From: Stercorarius parasiticus
Taxonomy: Eukaryota; Chordata; Aves; Charadriiformes; Stercorariidae
Length of the DNA: 64,000 bases
Reading direction: 5' to 3'
NCBI GenBank assembly: GCA_013396915.1
Contig: VWZL01000529.1
Location: 186,001-250,000, forward strand
The position numbers and the translations under genes were made by a program. Under the pieces are notes generated by a model. That model was not told the origin of the DNA. It saw only the letters and a program-made list of their open reading frames with translations, and searched no databases. Each line of letters begins with the position of its first letter. The stretch's first letter is position 1. Below, in pieces: positions 50,950 to 63,752 of this stretch.

Positions 50950-51220
50950 AATAGGACGAGGCGCAATGGTTTTAAACTAGAGCAGGGTAGGTTTAGATTA
51001 GACATCAGGAAGAAGTTCTTTACAATGAGGGTGGTGGGACACTGGCACAGGCTGCCCAGAGAGGTGGTGGGGGCCCCATCCCTGGAGGCGTTCAAGGCCA
51101 GGCTTGATGAGGCTCTGAGCAACCTGATCTAGTTAAAGATCTCCCTGCTCACTGCAGGGGGGTTGGACTACCTGACCTTTAAAGGTCCCTTCCAACCCAA
51201 CGCATTCTATGATTCTATGA
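50950..51220 (+). mobile_element. CR1 LINE 3' end, sense
   Basis: It begins near GCGCAATGGTTTTAAACTAG and runs through TTCAAGGCCAGGCTTGATGA and CTGAGCAACCTGATCTAG. It ends in the TTGGACTA...CCTTTAAAGGTCCC block and ATTCTATGATTCTATG. It is about 270 bp, 5'-truncated, with the last CR1 ORF2 codons and the 3'UTR. It is nearly identical to the inverted copy at 58.1 kb. Confidence 0.96.
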
Positions 51221-52199
51221 AAAATGGGAGCATGACATGTACAGCATAAATCTGCCAGAAGCCTGGCTGCTCCCAAAATGAATTATTCTTGTCTCCGCCA
51301 CCACCCCACCACCCCCAATTTTTTTTCTTTAAAGTTCTGGTGGTTAATTAGTGTATACAGTGTCATGGTGACACTATTAGGACTCCCAAATCATGTGTCT
51401 GTTTACAGATCTTCTTCAAGTCCTTCTCAAGTTCATCTTTTTTGTCAATATGTTTGTCTTCCCAATAGTTTTTTGGTAAAATCATGGAAAGTTCTCTGTG
51501 GCTTTCACTCCCTACTTTGAGGGTGTGGATATATCTTATATCTAATCACATACCTGCATCTCCCCATCCTGCAGTATTCTTCTTTTCGGTTGCATCACGC
51601 GCCTTTAGTGGTGGATGTGATTTTGCAGCCAGTGGCTGATGCAATTACCCTTTGAATTGCAATTCCCTTTGGTTTCCCCCAACCCTCTGCATAGCCACTT
51701 CTCTCCTGCGTGCTTTCATCTACTGCTGTGCCTGTCATAGCCAGTCAAAGTTTATTTAATTTTTTTTGGCTGAGGTTTTGGGAGAAGTAGTGGCAGAGAG
51801 CTTGTTTTGTTTTGTTTTTTCTGTTAGAGGTTCCAAGGCAGGTAGTTCGCTGAATTACCAGTAGTGTCTATACAATCCTAATGACCCTTCACTCCTGTCA
51901 CTTTATTCATGCCTTTGAGCTGTTTAAATCAGGGGCACCTGGCTGGAAACAAAGGGAAGTGGCTGTCTGAATGTTTTCGCAAATAAAAGTAATGTGTCTA
52001 TGGCTTCAGCTATATCCCCACCACTTCCTCGTGGTGCATTTAGCACAAGGGCGTTCATTAGGCCTTGGCTTTGTTAAACACCTGCTCAGAAAATCTGCTG
52101 AGTACCGGAGGCCATGGGAGTACAGCAGCCCATTAACGCCTGCTTTTGCAAATGCTGGTCTAACACTAATACAGCAGTTGTGATCCTCTGCGAGAAAGT

Positions 52200-52440
52200 G
52201 CTCTAAATGCAAATTTTAATCAATGCCATTTCCTCATAAATCAGTCCCTCTAGCTTCCTAATTATCAGCGCCAGGCTCTGAATTGTCATTACGCTGCTCA
52301 TATTGAGGTCCAGATTGAAAGTGATATCTTCCTGTGCTGCGCAGGAAAGGATTATCGCTTTGCTGCTCTATCAGGGATCTGAGCCCACAACACGAAGCTG
52401 ATTAGCGCGCCTTCCTCCCTCCCATGCCCAGGGTTCCACC
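52200..52440. promoter_or_regulatory. Candidate conserved noncoding element (motif-based guess)
   Basis: Within about 240 bases are a POU octamer ATGCAAAT (52207-52214), TAATTA (52259-52264), the palindrome CTGCGCAG (52337-52344), GGATTATC just after it, and GATTAGCGCGC near 52400. There is no repeat or coding frame. The motif mix resembles a neural or retinal developmental enhancer. Conservation is untested. Confidence 0.35.
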
Positions 52441-52485
52441 ACTGCAGCTTTCCTACTGGAAAGCTACTTATTTTTCATTCTTCTT

Positions 52486-52509
52486 AAAAAAAAAAATAAA
52501 ATAAATAAA
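52486..52509. repeat. A-rich low-complexity run
   Basis: Eleven A followed by repeated AAAT units. Confidence 0.8.
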
Positions 52510-52859
52510 CCTACATGGTTCCTCTGCAGTACTGTCATTTATAGCTTTTTTTAAAGAAATGCCCAAATGAAAGTTGAGCCAACGTCAGGCTTATTTTGTT
52601 ATAAAGTTCATAAATAATGTGACCATAACTGCTGTTTCCTCCTGTGCTAATATTTTTGCAGCCTCCTGCTTTTTCTGAACAACTGAAAACCTCTAGATCA
52701 ATAAAAATTTTCACTGGAATGGCTTACAGACGTCTAAGCTTTCAAAACCGCTGTGAAATAATTTCCCTTCCCAGTAAAATAGATGTGAAATTTGTTGGCA
52801 AGCAAGTGCGTGTTCTGCTTTGTTATGTGTAAACAGAATTTTAAAAGGAAGTATGATTC

Positions 52860-53170
52860 CTGTATTATAATTGTTTGAAAAATAATGGCATGCAGCCTAT
52901 TTCCATTACCAATAAGCAGAGCTTATTTATTGATTTAATACTGTAAAAGTAATCATATGCTTTTATTAGGTTGTTTAGTTTCCTTATGATTGGATGTAAC
53001 CTTGTTATACCTAACTACTATATATATAAAATTTATTATTGCTGGTGTTTATTGTTAATAAAATAATAAATGAAAATGAGACTATGATAATATTAAAAAT
53101 GTACAATCCTTTTACTGCAACAAACAGTAAATATTTTGCACATTAGAAAATTTATTTTTGATTCCTTAAA
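52860..53170. promoter_or_regulatory. AT-rich candidate regulatory segment (motif-based guess)
   Basis: Very AT-rich but not a simple repeat. It contains ATTGTTAATAAAATAATAAA, a Fox/Hox-like AT core, and CCTTATGATTGGATG with an inverted CCAAT (ATTGG). It could equally be ordinary AT-rich spacer. Confidence 0.22.
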
Positions 53171-56100
53171 CGGAGAGTCTTAAAGGGATTTTTACAAAGC
53201 AAAGAGCAAAATCTTTCTTTTTGCATTTAAACCTGAAATTAGAAATGCAGATTGTATTTTTAAAAGATTGTGCCACGACTCAGCACTGAGGATATGGTAG
53301 TTTATTAATATCTTTTGAAGGCATGCTCTGCCAGGGAAGCCTAAAAATGTAATTGAAAAAAATGCATGGTGGCCAATGATAAAAATAAGGATATTAATGA
53401 ATATGCAGAATAGAAAAACTTGAAATCTATTCAAGGGTGAAAATTTTGAGGCACAATCTAGATTAAACTCAAATACAATGTTTTATTTACCAACTACAAC
53501 AACAGAGAGACTTTAGGGTTTTGCTTTGCTGCTGATTAGATGCTGCAAATGTTTAAAACTGAATATCTGCGGCCTGCTCCAGGAGAGAAGCAATGAAACA
53601 CTGCGCATTTTCAGGTATGATCTGGGAAATATTCCCTATGCTCTGGCTCTGGGAGGTGAACTGCCTTTGTTAAGAGCCACCTGGGTCTGGCCTCTGATGT
53701 CTGCTTTACAGAACAGAGACATCCACAGACGGGTTTGGCAGTTTGACTTGTATTTCATGCAGCTAGAAGCTGATTGTGCTATTCTGAAACACTTCTGGCC
53801 ATTAGAAATCTGGTTTAAAATCTTTTATATTGCTCATATACTTCCATTGTTTATAGGTGACCTAAAGCCCAGTCTGCAGTCCTGCCAGTGGAGCTACAGA
53901 ACTGTTTGAAATGAATAGGGCTTCCCGTCAGTAGTGGCTACCTACACAGACCAGATTACAAGATTTGCACTCCAGTGCAAAAAAAACATGTCTAATTCTG
54001 CAGATATTTTACTCAAACAAGTAACTTCATATACATGAGTAGTCACCTTGAATTATAAAGACAAGAGAACTAATTATGCTTATGAGGCTTAGCAGGACTG
54101 GAACAAGAATTATGAAAAGGCTTTTCTTCCCATTCTATCAAAAATGGTTTAATTCCTTACACTGAGTTGAAAATTAAAACGAATGAAGGCAGAAGTCGTA
54201 CGTAACTGCCTGGGGAACCTCTGCGCAGCTTACAAATTGTGATTATCTCAAAACATTTCTGTATTACTAAATATCACAGCAGACATGTAATCTGCCGCTT
54301 GCTGCCAGAGTTTGTGACCCACACTCAAAAACTGGAATACTGGAGGGGCCCTGAATTTTGCTGGTTGCACTTCAGGTGGAGGCCGTTTGAAGAACGGGAC
54401 AGCAGCCGCTTAGAAAACCCTGGCTAGTCAAATTTGTTGGACAACAGAAAAATGTTTGGAGGGAGGACTACTGAAGTCAAGGACTGATACTAGGAAAGGC
54501 GCAGAGGGCTGACCGAGCATTCGGAGGGAAGGGCATGTATGACAACAGGAAGGATTTACTTTTTAACTCGAGGTGGAGTCTGATGAATACTTCCCTTGGT
54601 GAAGGCGCTGACTGAATCAACTTGGGGGGGACAGAGAGAAGCTATTTTTGGTCTTAGTTTTCTCCAGCCTGGTTCAATGTGTAGCTGCACAGATTAAAAT
54701 GCACCATGCGAAAGGCAGTGGCGAGAGGGGCAGGTGCAAATGACAGGAGGGCTTACCAAGCTCTGGCCTGAGATGACCAGCCATGGAGCGGAGCCTGCCT
54801 GTAGGTGGGAGGATGGAGAGACACGTGTCATCTTGCAGGTGACAGAGGGACGGATAGACAGGCAGCGTGGGCGCAGTGAGAGAATTTTGAGCTAAACCCA
54901 AAACACGGTTAGAGCAGAGAAGAAACCAAAACAGAGACATGCATAACAAAGTTTCTACTGTTAGCTGAAGGCAGAGCTGAGAAGGCTGTTTAGTTCCCTT
55001 ACGGCACAACACTGAAGTGATAAACTCCAGGCACTAAACAGGCCAGCAAGTTTGGAGTTCAGAAAAGGACTTCACCTGAGGCAGTGAGGATGTTGAGGAA
55101 GCTATAGGGGAAGAGCCGGCACTAGCACCGCTGACAAGAACCGATGGGCAAGGACATGTTTCTGTGAAGGGGTAATAGATGGCCCAGACGGTACAAAATC
55201 CAATGAAAACAGATGGGGCCTGTTTATGCTAAGGAAGGTTTAAAAGCATCCTGCTTCTGACTGCATGTGCTTAGTGTGCTCATGAATTTTAAGCAGGAAG
55301 GTTCATTAGGACAATTCGCTGCAATGTCAAGATATGGAAAACTCACATGTTTCTTGCCAGTCGTGAAAATTCTAACTTTCTATAGTTTTTGGGGTTTTTT
55401 TCTCTGCTATTTTATTCCAGATTCTTATCATACAGGCATTCATAAATACAGGGTAGCAAATTATAAGCAAAATATTTGCTTTCAGGATAAAAATGCTAAC
55501 AGTAGGCTGGTTCCAGTCGCTGATTATAACTAGAAGACACACAGGTTTTATTTATGTTTAAAGTATGAAAGATAGCCCCAGTCAGTTATGAAAAAGGGTT
55601 TCGGAGAAGAATGAATGAAAACCAATTATTTCATAAAATCATGTGAAACTAGCGCAGTCCTTGCACAGTGCTTACGCAAAACAATCTCACAGCTCTGCAT
55701 TTATTGTGTTGGTTCAACTATGTCGGCATTCCAAATACACTTCTGACTTAGTTAGACCAAATGTTTCAAAAATCCTGAAATGTGTGTAGAAATAAGCAAG
55801 AATAGTCAGTAACAGTATCAAACTCTTAGCAAGCAATACATCCACGAGAGAAACACAGAACCGAAAAGCCCTAGCTCCAGATGGCCATTTCATTAGCTAT
55901 GAATTCTGCTTCCTCCTCCAGCTCAAAACACAGGGTTGCAAAACCTGAAAAGGAATAGAACTGCAACAGTTTTGCTGAAAGATGGCAAGCGTATGATGTT
56001 GCAAATAGCTGTTCCTTTTCTGTAGAGTCTGAGAACAAGCATCGCAGCTTGAATAGCTCACCGTAAAAGGATCTACAAACCACACAGATCGACTGGATGG

Positions 56101-58083
56101 ATTTGATGGGTAGGTACAGACAGGCTGTCGTGGTAGTTGTGAGTTGGCTGCTGCGTAACCTGCACCGAACTGCAGAAGAGTCCACCCAACTCCTGCCTCT
56201 CTGAGGCTAAACCAGTTGAATATTAAGAAATAACTAAACTTTAGCTCTTAATGCTGAAAAATGAAGTAGATTTAAACACCTTTATTACCATTACAAGAAA
56301 GATACTATTAAAGCAATAAGGTACTCATCAATATTTTTTACAGTATAAGAAACCAAATGACTATTATTAAATTTCTTACCTAAGGTAAGTACCGAAATGT
56401 TTTCTACCCCTGCCATGGCCCAAAAGCGGAGTTGCACACATGGACTTGATTTGCCTCTTTGTGTGCTCCCTGAGATTCCTTTCCTTTCATCTGTGTGCAT
56501 CTGATAAGTTTCCCTATAGTTTATAGTACTGAAAGTTTAATTCTAAGTACATTGGGTTTTCAAACTGCTCACTGGCTCATGGGAAGAATATGAGAAGTTT
56601 TAATGATCTTTTCTGTAGAAAGGATCATTTGCTGAAGTAAAATTTGCTATGAGTCTGTAAGGGAAGAGTTTTTATCTTTTTTTTTTACATATAGAAATGT
56701 AAATTTTCATGGTTTGTAAAATTCTGTTACATACAGTAACTCAGTGCATGACAACATTCTTCAACAATATTTGCTTTTATGAAAATTTTTCAGTATTACC
56801 TTATTAAGTAAAAATTGTTGTGTGATTTCCTTCATCTCTGCCCTATTTTTTTTTCCCATCTCTCAGCATGAGCTGTTCTGAAATTATGCTCATGTACTAG
56901 AAGACAACGTGCCAAGTACCTAATTTAGTACTCAATAGTTACATCCAAATTTCAGTTGTTGTATAACACCAAATACTGTAACGACGAAAAGCTCAAGAAA
57001 TCCTTGCCTCACACTAGAAAATATCAGCGCTTTGGATTAGACAGTATTATTCATATCCCATTTAAATAGCACCTTATTCTCAAGGTGGCCTGAATGACTT
57101 TAACAACCTCTTTGTGATGTGCGTGACCTCTGTGCATACGATCGGTATTGCAGCCTGATTACCCATGACTTCTGATGTACGTGTGCAGAAAAGTGATATA
57201 GGAAGAGGTTTACACAATCCTTATGAACTACACAAAACAACAACAAAACCAGGACCAATGAGTGAGATTTTAAACCACCTCTGTGGATTAGAAACAGGTC
57301 CCCCATGATTAAGCTCTTAGGGCTTTTGGATGTGTTTGAAAATCCTGGCCATTCTGATTTCAGAGATATATGAAAGTTAAGGATAAACCCAATTAATTAT
57401 ATTTGAGACTACTTTTTCAAACTGCATTAAAGTTTGTACACAACAGTTCTGATAAAGCAATGCGAAATTATTTCCACACATTCAAAAATGTTTTACTTTT
57501 TAATTATAATTACAGATTTAATTCATTTCTTTGGTAAAACAGTTGGGGTTTTAGCCATGAAATTCTATCTTGATGAGGATTTCTGACATGCAGGGTGAGC
57601 ACTGAATACTGAGTAACTGAACTCTGAATAACACAATCTCTTCAAAATAAGCACTCTTTTACACCAAAGGTTACAATTTAAAGCTCCTAAATGCTTAATA
57701 AACATAATAAACTATAAAGTCATGAATCTTTAGGGACATCCATAGACTAGCAGACGCAGTGATGAATTTTAACCAGCTCAGCCACTTACTCCTAAAATTG
57801 GCTTTTCTCTGAGAATGAAGAGCTCTGGCTTATTGCCTCTAAAAATAGCACATATTTCTTTTCCTCTTTCAATTCACTGTTGCTAACAATGATTGTGATT
57901 AGTGTTAGTATACACCCTGGAAGCCAGCTGCTCTTTGTAAAGTTAGAAATACAGGCTATATGAAGAGGAACCTATACGAAGAACATATTTAAAATCCATA
58001 ACTGACCACTTCTTGTTAACATAGAAAGATTTGCTATTTAGATGCTACAGAAAAAAAAAGTTATTGGGAAACTCCTTTCATAA

Positions 58084-58350
58084 AATCATAGAATGCGTTG
58101 GGTTGGAAGGGACCTTTAAAGGCCATCTAGTCCAACCCCCCTGCAGTAAGCAGGGACATCTTTAACTAGATCAGGTTGCTCAGAGCCTCATCAAGCCTGG
58201 CCTTGAATGTCTCCAGGGATGGGGCCCCCACCACCTCTCTGGGCAACCTGGGCCAGTGTCTCACCACCCTCATTGTAAAGAACTTCTTCCTAATGTCTAA
58301 TCTAAACCTACCCTGCTCTAGTTTAAAACCATTGCCCCTCGGCCTATCGC
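58084..58350 (-). mobile_element. CR1 LINE 3' end, antisense
   Basis: The reverse complement of the same CR1 subfamily as at 51.0 kb. The + strand starts ATCATAGAATGCGTTGGGTT and ends near CATTGCCCCTCGGCC. The two copies share almost the same 5' truncation point and the rare AACGCATTCTATG junction. They differ by about a dozen bases over 245 when compared by eye. Confidence 0.96.
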
Positions 58351-59520
58351 TACAATTTATCGCTTTCATTTTATTCTTTCTCCAAATGATCCCCATTCTG
58401 ACCCCCTGAAAAAAACTACAGAAGTTTTTCTCAAGAACATGCTCGTTAACGCCTCCTGGTTAGAACTGCGCTAGAATCTAGAATTGCCAAAGATGAGGAA
58501 TGCACACAAAAAAGTGTAATGCTGCCTTTGTCTTCCCCTTTTCTAAGACTGCACAAAGTAACAGCTACAGTACAGGACACCTATTTCTTGATCTCTGACA
58601 TACATTACCATCTAACCTCCTCTATGCTGCTAACATTTTGTTATACTTGCCAATAGTTCATTTTGAAGCTGGAAATTGAATGTAAATCTAATGCAAGGGA
58701 AAATAACGGTGACACTGAATGTAGGGGTTCTTCTACAGGCTGCTGTTACTTAAAGAGTGAGCAAGTCGCAGGGAGACAATAAGTAACCAAGTCTCATTAG
58801 AATAAGCTCTGTTCTTTCTTTTTTTGGTGCAAGCAGAAGAAAGCAGCATCAGCTGCCCATATGGTTCCAGCAGACCATTAGGTGCTTTGTACAGGAGTTG
58901 TTCAAAATGCCACTGACCACCAGCACTCTCCCTGTTACTTGTACAGTTAGCATTTCAGAGTCATGTGTTTTCAGAGCTGTCATGCCTCATGTGATAACTA
59001 GTATGGTCAGCACAGTTGTTCCTTTTCTTCAGCAAGCACCACAGCAGTAATCCCTGACCAGATTGAGCCACCCAGTGACACAGTATGCTGTAGACACCCC
59101 ACCCAACCTGCTCAGTGGTATGGCACAAGCACCTAACATGACAGGTGAGGTTGTTCTCATCTCCTTCCCCTGCAGCCACAAACATGACCTGAGACATTGC
59201 CCATCTCCATTTCGCTGTCACGTACCTTCTGACTGCAGCTACAGAGATAGGATCAAGATCCATACCCTTGTTATTGCACAGTAGACCCAAGCCAGACCTG
59301 TTGGACCGATTTCCTGTGTAGAAAGGAAGGCATCCCCCCTGTATTACACAGGCTCGGGGTCTACTGCCAGCCAGAAACCATTTCTCCTTCACAAGATGAA
59401 ATAAATTTGTGAGGAAACCATGAGGAGAACCTGGGCAGAAAGATAACTGACCACAGATAGCTTTGCTTCCCATTAAACATTTCTCAGGTTGCTACCCAGG
59501 CAATGCAGCTTTTAGGCTTC

Positions 59521-59538
59521 TATTTTATTTTATTTTTT
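59521..59538. repeat. (TTTTA)n short repeat
   Basis: About three TATTT/TTTTA units followed by T. Confidence 0.75.
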
Positions 59539-59758
59539 ACAAGAAAGCCTTATTTCCTCAGCAGGAAGGAAAGGACAAGTTATGAAGATTGTATTCTATA
59601 GAAAATAAAAAGTAATTAAACAAGGTAATAAAAGTCACTGCAGAGTTTGCTGCAGGACATACAATCCAACAGCCTCTAGTATTTGGAAGGACATGATGAG
59701 ATCAGAGTATGCTTTATTGTTTCTATGTGAGCACTAAGAAGCATATTGGAAAAAAAGA

Positions 59759-59786
59759 CCCCCCCCTCCAATCCTCCCCCCCCCCA
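59759..59786. repeat. C-rich low-complexity run
   Basis: Two long C runs separated by TCCAATCCT. The complementary strand could form G-rich structures. Confidence 0.75.
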
Positions 59787-61608
59787 GTTTCTTCAGTCTT
59801 GCAAAGATTCGTACTGCTGTCTCATTACAGACACGTCACTCATGCAAAGACCTTTATAAAACAAAGGCTTTCTCTTTTTTTTTAATAATTTAACCAAAGA
59901 ACTTCAAAATTATTGCCAACATGAGATAGCTATTTAAAAGACTGTTTTATACACCCTTTGATAAATATGAATATAATGAAACATAGACCTTTCAGAACCT
60001 GCTAGGCGCTGCCTCCGCAGAGTGCCAGGCTTTCTGCTTGTGCTAATCAGTAAATGCAGTCTCACGGGTTTGGGCTATCTGGGACTCGAGTTTCAGATTC
60101 TATTAAGAGCACAATTTAAGGCTTTGTTGCTGATTGTTGCAGAAGAAACAATCTCTCCTCAGTTCAGGATTAAAAACTAGTATTTGTGTTTAAAAGGACA
60201 TTTCAGATTTTTATGCTAATAGCAGGTGAATGTGGCCACCTTCAGAAGCCAGTGAATGGTAGCTCACATACGGAATACTGTAGCAGAGCTTTTGTTTGTT
60301 TCTGTGATGTTTTGAATGTGCACTGAATGCTTATATTTTTCTGTCACTTCCGCTTCCCAAACCTCCTAATACTGTTTATCAACATAGAAGGGACTTTTCC
60401 CACTGTTTTGCCAACATGAATCTGGCTGCATGACAAATACATAAGGCTTTAAAGTAGTAGACGTCTCTGCTGCTTACCCATGAATATGATGATACCATCT
60501 TGTTATGATCATACAAAACATTCTCCGGTTTTTATTTACAATTCATCACTGCCATACTACACTAAGCCCACTGCACATAGTTATTTGCTTATTTACTGTA
60601 TATACAATTCATGAATTGCGATGGTCTGCAAGTTACGTCTGTAGCCACTTAGGCTGGTAGTGCTAGCTTACAATAATTTAACTACTCACGCTCGGTTTTT
60701 TTGTGCTACAGGTAAAAACAATTGTCCCTCCATTGCATGGAGATGTGGATGCAAGTAAGAAGCAAAGCAGCAGAGTAAATGTCTCCAGGTGAGGGGCTTC
60801 CAGCCTGCCCGGCGCAAGGCTGTGCCCGGCAGTGACTCCCTGAGCCTGGTGGCAAGTGAAGCAAGAGCAAAGGCGCCAAGTGGATCCACGGGGTGCTGCA
60901 CAGGATGGCCACTGTCACACCTGGTGGCACCTGGGACCAGTGTCATGACGATGAGCTGGTGTCCACTAGAAGCATGGCGGGGGTTTGGTTTGTTTTTCTT
61001 TGAAGGCTGATTTTTCTGGAAGTGCAGCAACTGAAACTGGAAGCAGCAACTCCATTGTGAGGGCTCGGCTCTGCCTCTAACAAAGGCTCTGTTGTGCTGG
61101 CATGCAGCACAGCCCCCAAAGCTCAGGATGTTTTCAGCCTATTTACTTTTATTCGTATTTGAGTAAATCTGGCATGGCTGCTGGAGAAAAATGGCCTATA
61201 TTAAGGCCCATTTTAATCAAATGGATCCTCGATACAAAAATGTACTGTGATTTCTTTTTACTGGTAGTTCGCAAAGGCAATTAACTACAACTCCAAACTG
61301 CCGGTATGACCTTAAACAGAATTAATCATCTCAGATTCTGTCCTGGCAAACACTCAGCAGAGTATACACAGAAAAGAAAAGTCAGAAAACCCGTTACAAT
61401 GTCGTGACGCTCAAACTAGCACAGCTCCAGACAGAGTATAAATGAGAACAAATTTTCAGTTGCTCTGTCTTAAAGCATTGGAAGCCCCTGCAAGAGTTCT
61501 GCTCCTCCTCTCTGCAGGAGGAGAAGCCTCCTTCAGTCATTGAGAAGAGATTCCAGCTGTGACCAGGAAAACGGATAAGAAGTGAGGCCTGTGTCCTTTT
61601 GGCCGAAA

Positions 61609-61660
61609 TTCCATTCCATTCCATTCCTTTCCATTGCATTCCATTCCATTCCATTCCTCT
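61609..61660. repeat. (ATTCC)n pentanucleotide microsatellite
   Basis: About ten ATTCC units with a few substitutions (CTTTC, TTGC). The same unit makes up GGAAT-type satellites in mammals, but here it is one short array in unique avian sequence. It generates a false Met/Glu/Trp/Asn/Gly frame on the minus strand. Confidence 0.93.
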
Positions 61661-63199
61661 CCTCTACTCTCCCTATAAGAACGTTTATTAGTATCCATTA
61701 GTTCATGCCTACTGAAAAGTTTGAGATCCACCAGCCAAACCAAAGTGCACAACCTTGTCATAAATGGAGGTACTTTCATTTATTGTATAGGCTGCGTGAC
61801 AAGAATGGTACACGGAATGTAATGTCTGCACTGCAGAGGCTCTTAAAAGTGTGAAATGACAAAGAAAAACTCAGTATGGCAGTCAGCTGTAGTTTTCCCT
61901 TTGTTGATTTCAGTTTTGCTCCTTTTAAAGATGAAAGATGTGCATGTCAGTGACTTCCACCAGGTTTTCACTTAAGCTGGACATCAGTGCTGGGCATCAC
62001 ATCACTTATCCTGTGTTCTGAAATACTATTTTTCCCACAGTCAGAGATTACAAAGATTCAGCCTGTGGGATTTCAAGTAAATGTTGATGAATAGTGTAAG
62101 CTTCTTTCTATTGTGTTACCTTCTGACCACAAGAACGCAATAAATAAGCATAAATGTAGAACAGTGACCTGGAAGTTGTATCTGGCACGTTCTTAAACCG
62201 TTAGTGCACAGAAATATTTTAAAAATCTTCCTCCTTATTTAATAAAGTAAAAAATAATGTATATGGTTCTCTACAGCAATTAATTTCTGTGGGAAGCTGA
62301 TAAAGATCATCTCTGTTTATCTCTAAAGGTTGTTAGGGAAGTTTTTTGCTCTTCCTCTTGTTTTGCTGTTGCTGTTTTAAGCGTTCTTTCAGGAAAGACC
62401 TGACAGAGAAGGTATGTTCTTGAGGCTGACAGGCCTCCTCTGAAAATTTTAATGACAATTCTTTATCTTTAGCTCTTGCATGTCCAACGAGTGGTGCTGC
62501 TGAGAGAGGGACAGTTTTCTGCATCAGCGGAGGCCGAGGTCAGTTCCACAGGCGTGCTCTGATGGTGCTCTGAGGGCGATTCCTACAGCTTATGCCAACT
62601 GGCAGCTACCCGAAAGGGAAGCGAGCGGTGGCGCTTTTGCAAACTGTATTTTAAGGGGAGAAACCAGGCCTACACGAGACACTTCTCCAATATGGAATAA
62701 GATATAGTAAATAATATACAGTTGCTCTGCAAATAACAAGAGCAAGATTACTGCTAAGATAGAGCTTGCAGAAGCCAATTTGCTTTTTAAGAGCCATTAT
62801 GTAGCCTAAAAATGACACGTTCAGCAACAGATTTAAGACTGACAGCAACTTGACCTAGGCCAGTTAGACTGAAAGCAAGACAAGTGTCCTGGCTGGTTTT
62901 CTCCATAGCATTTCTTTCCACATTTTTCCTTGTATTATTTCAGCCTGGGCGTGACTGAGTTTCAGCATGTTTGTCCGGGAGCCTGCACAGACGACAGGTT
63001 ATTAGCTGCAACCGGGAGGGAAACAAAGCGCAGGTCACTTGTGCGATTACTGCAACACCGACAGCAAAGAGCCGCAGGTGGAAGCCTGAGGTGCCATCAA
63101 CGACCAGTTCTCACCTGCCATCAATTTGACTTCCATTCAACACCCGCTCACGCACATATGTCTCTCTCCAAACAGCAAAGCGCGACTACTGCTAACGCT
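61661..63199. other. Intergenic sequence upstream of the CpG island
   Basis: AT-rich, with no recognised gene or repeat. It is probably the distal promoter flank of the gene that starts at the CpG island. Confidence 0.5.
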
Positions 63200-63599
63200 A
63201 AAAGCCCGGTAGTCGCTCAGGCTCCAGCCTGTCCCACGCCGGGTTATTCCCAACAGCCCCTCGTCTCCTGACAGGAGGCCGGGGCGGAGGGAAGGGGCTC
63301 TGGCGGGGCCGCGGCCTGCGGGGCGCAGCGCTCGGCACCCCCTAGCGGGGCGGCGACGGCGGCCCATTGTCTCCCGGCGGGGTGGGGCTCTGCCTTGCCA
63401 TCGCTCGGCCGGGCCGGGCTCCCGCGCAGCTGCCGCGGCGGCTCCGCGGAGGGGGGCGGGCGGTACCGCGGGCTCCGCGCCCCGCAGGCGGAGGAAGGGG
63501 GCCGAGGCGAGGGCAGCGGAGCGGGGGCGGGCCCGGCAGCGCCCGGTCCTCTCCGTCTCCGTGCCAACGGGGGAGGGGTCGGAGCCCGCCCCCGTCCCC

Positions 63600-63752
63600 G
63601 GGGGCTGCCGGCAGGCCAGCGAGGCGGTGCGAGGCGGCTGAGGACGGCCGCCGCAGCCTGGCCGGAGCGGGCGGGTCCAGGCTCCGCCCCGCGCCCGCCC
63701 GCCCTGCCGCCAGCGTTCCTCACAGCCCGGGCACCCGGAGCGCCGGAGCCGG
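63600..63752 (+). other. SESTD1: Probable untranslated first exon (3' part) of the downstream gene
   Basis: The exon end is set by the donor GTGAGT at 63753-63758. The start site is unknown, and the left boundary given is only a placeholder downstream of the GC boxes. No convincing start codon in a good context with a long conserved frame is seen, so it is probably 5'UTR. The SESTD1 name rests on human gene order only. Confidence 0.45.

Larger units (their letters stand above)
51221..58083. other. Intergenic sequence between an inverted pair of CR1 copies
   Basis: No coding exon is recognised. It contains candidate regulatory segments at 52.2-52.45 kb and 52.86-53.17 kb and an A-rich run at 52486-52509. 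The frame of 127 codons at 53.5-53.9 kb has no domain signature. Confidence 0.5.
58351..61608. other. Intergenic sequence
   Basis: No gene is recognised. A (TTTTA)n run lies at 59521-59538, a C-rich run at 59759-59786, and a GC-richer segment of unknown nature at 60.78-61.0 kb. Confidence 0.5.

Noticed and set aside
53526..53909. 127-codon sense frame
   Set aside because: No recognisable domain, no splice or promoter support, and AT-rich surroundings. It is treated as chance.
61394..61654. Frame beginning with repeated Met-Glu-Trp-Asn-Gly units, and a possible mammalian satellite contaminant
   Set aside because: The peptide is only the (ATTCC)n array translated. The array is short and continuous with unique sequence, so contamination is not indicated.
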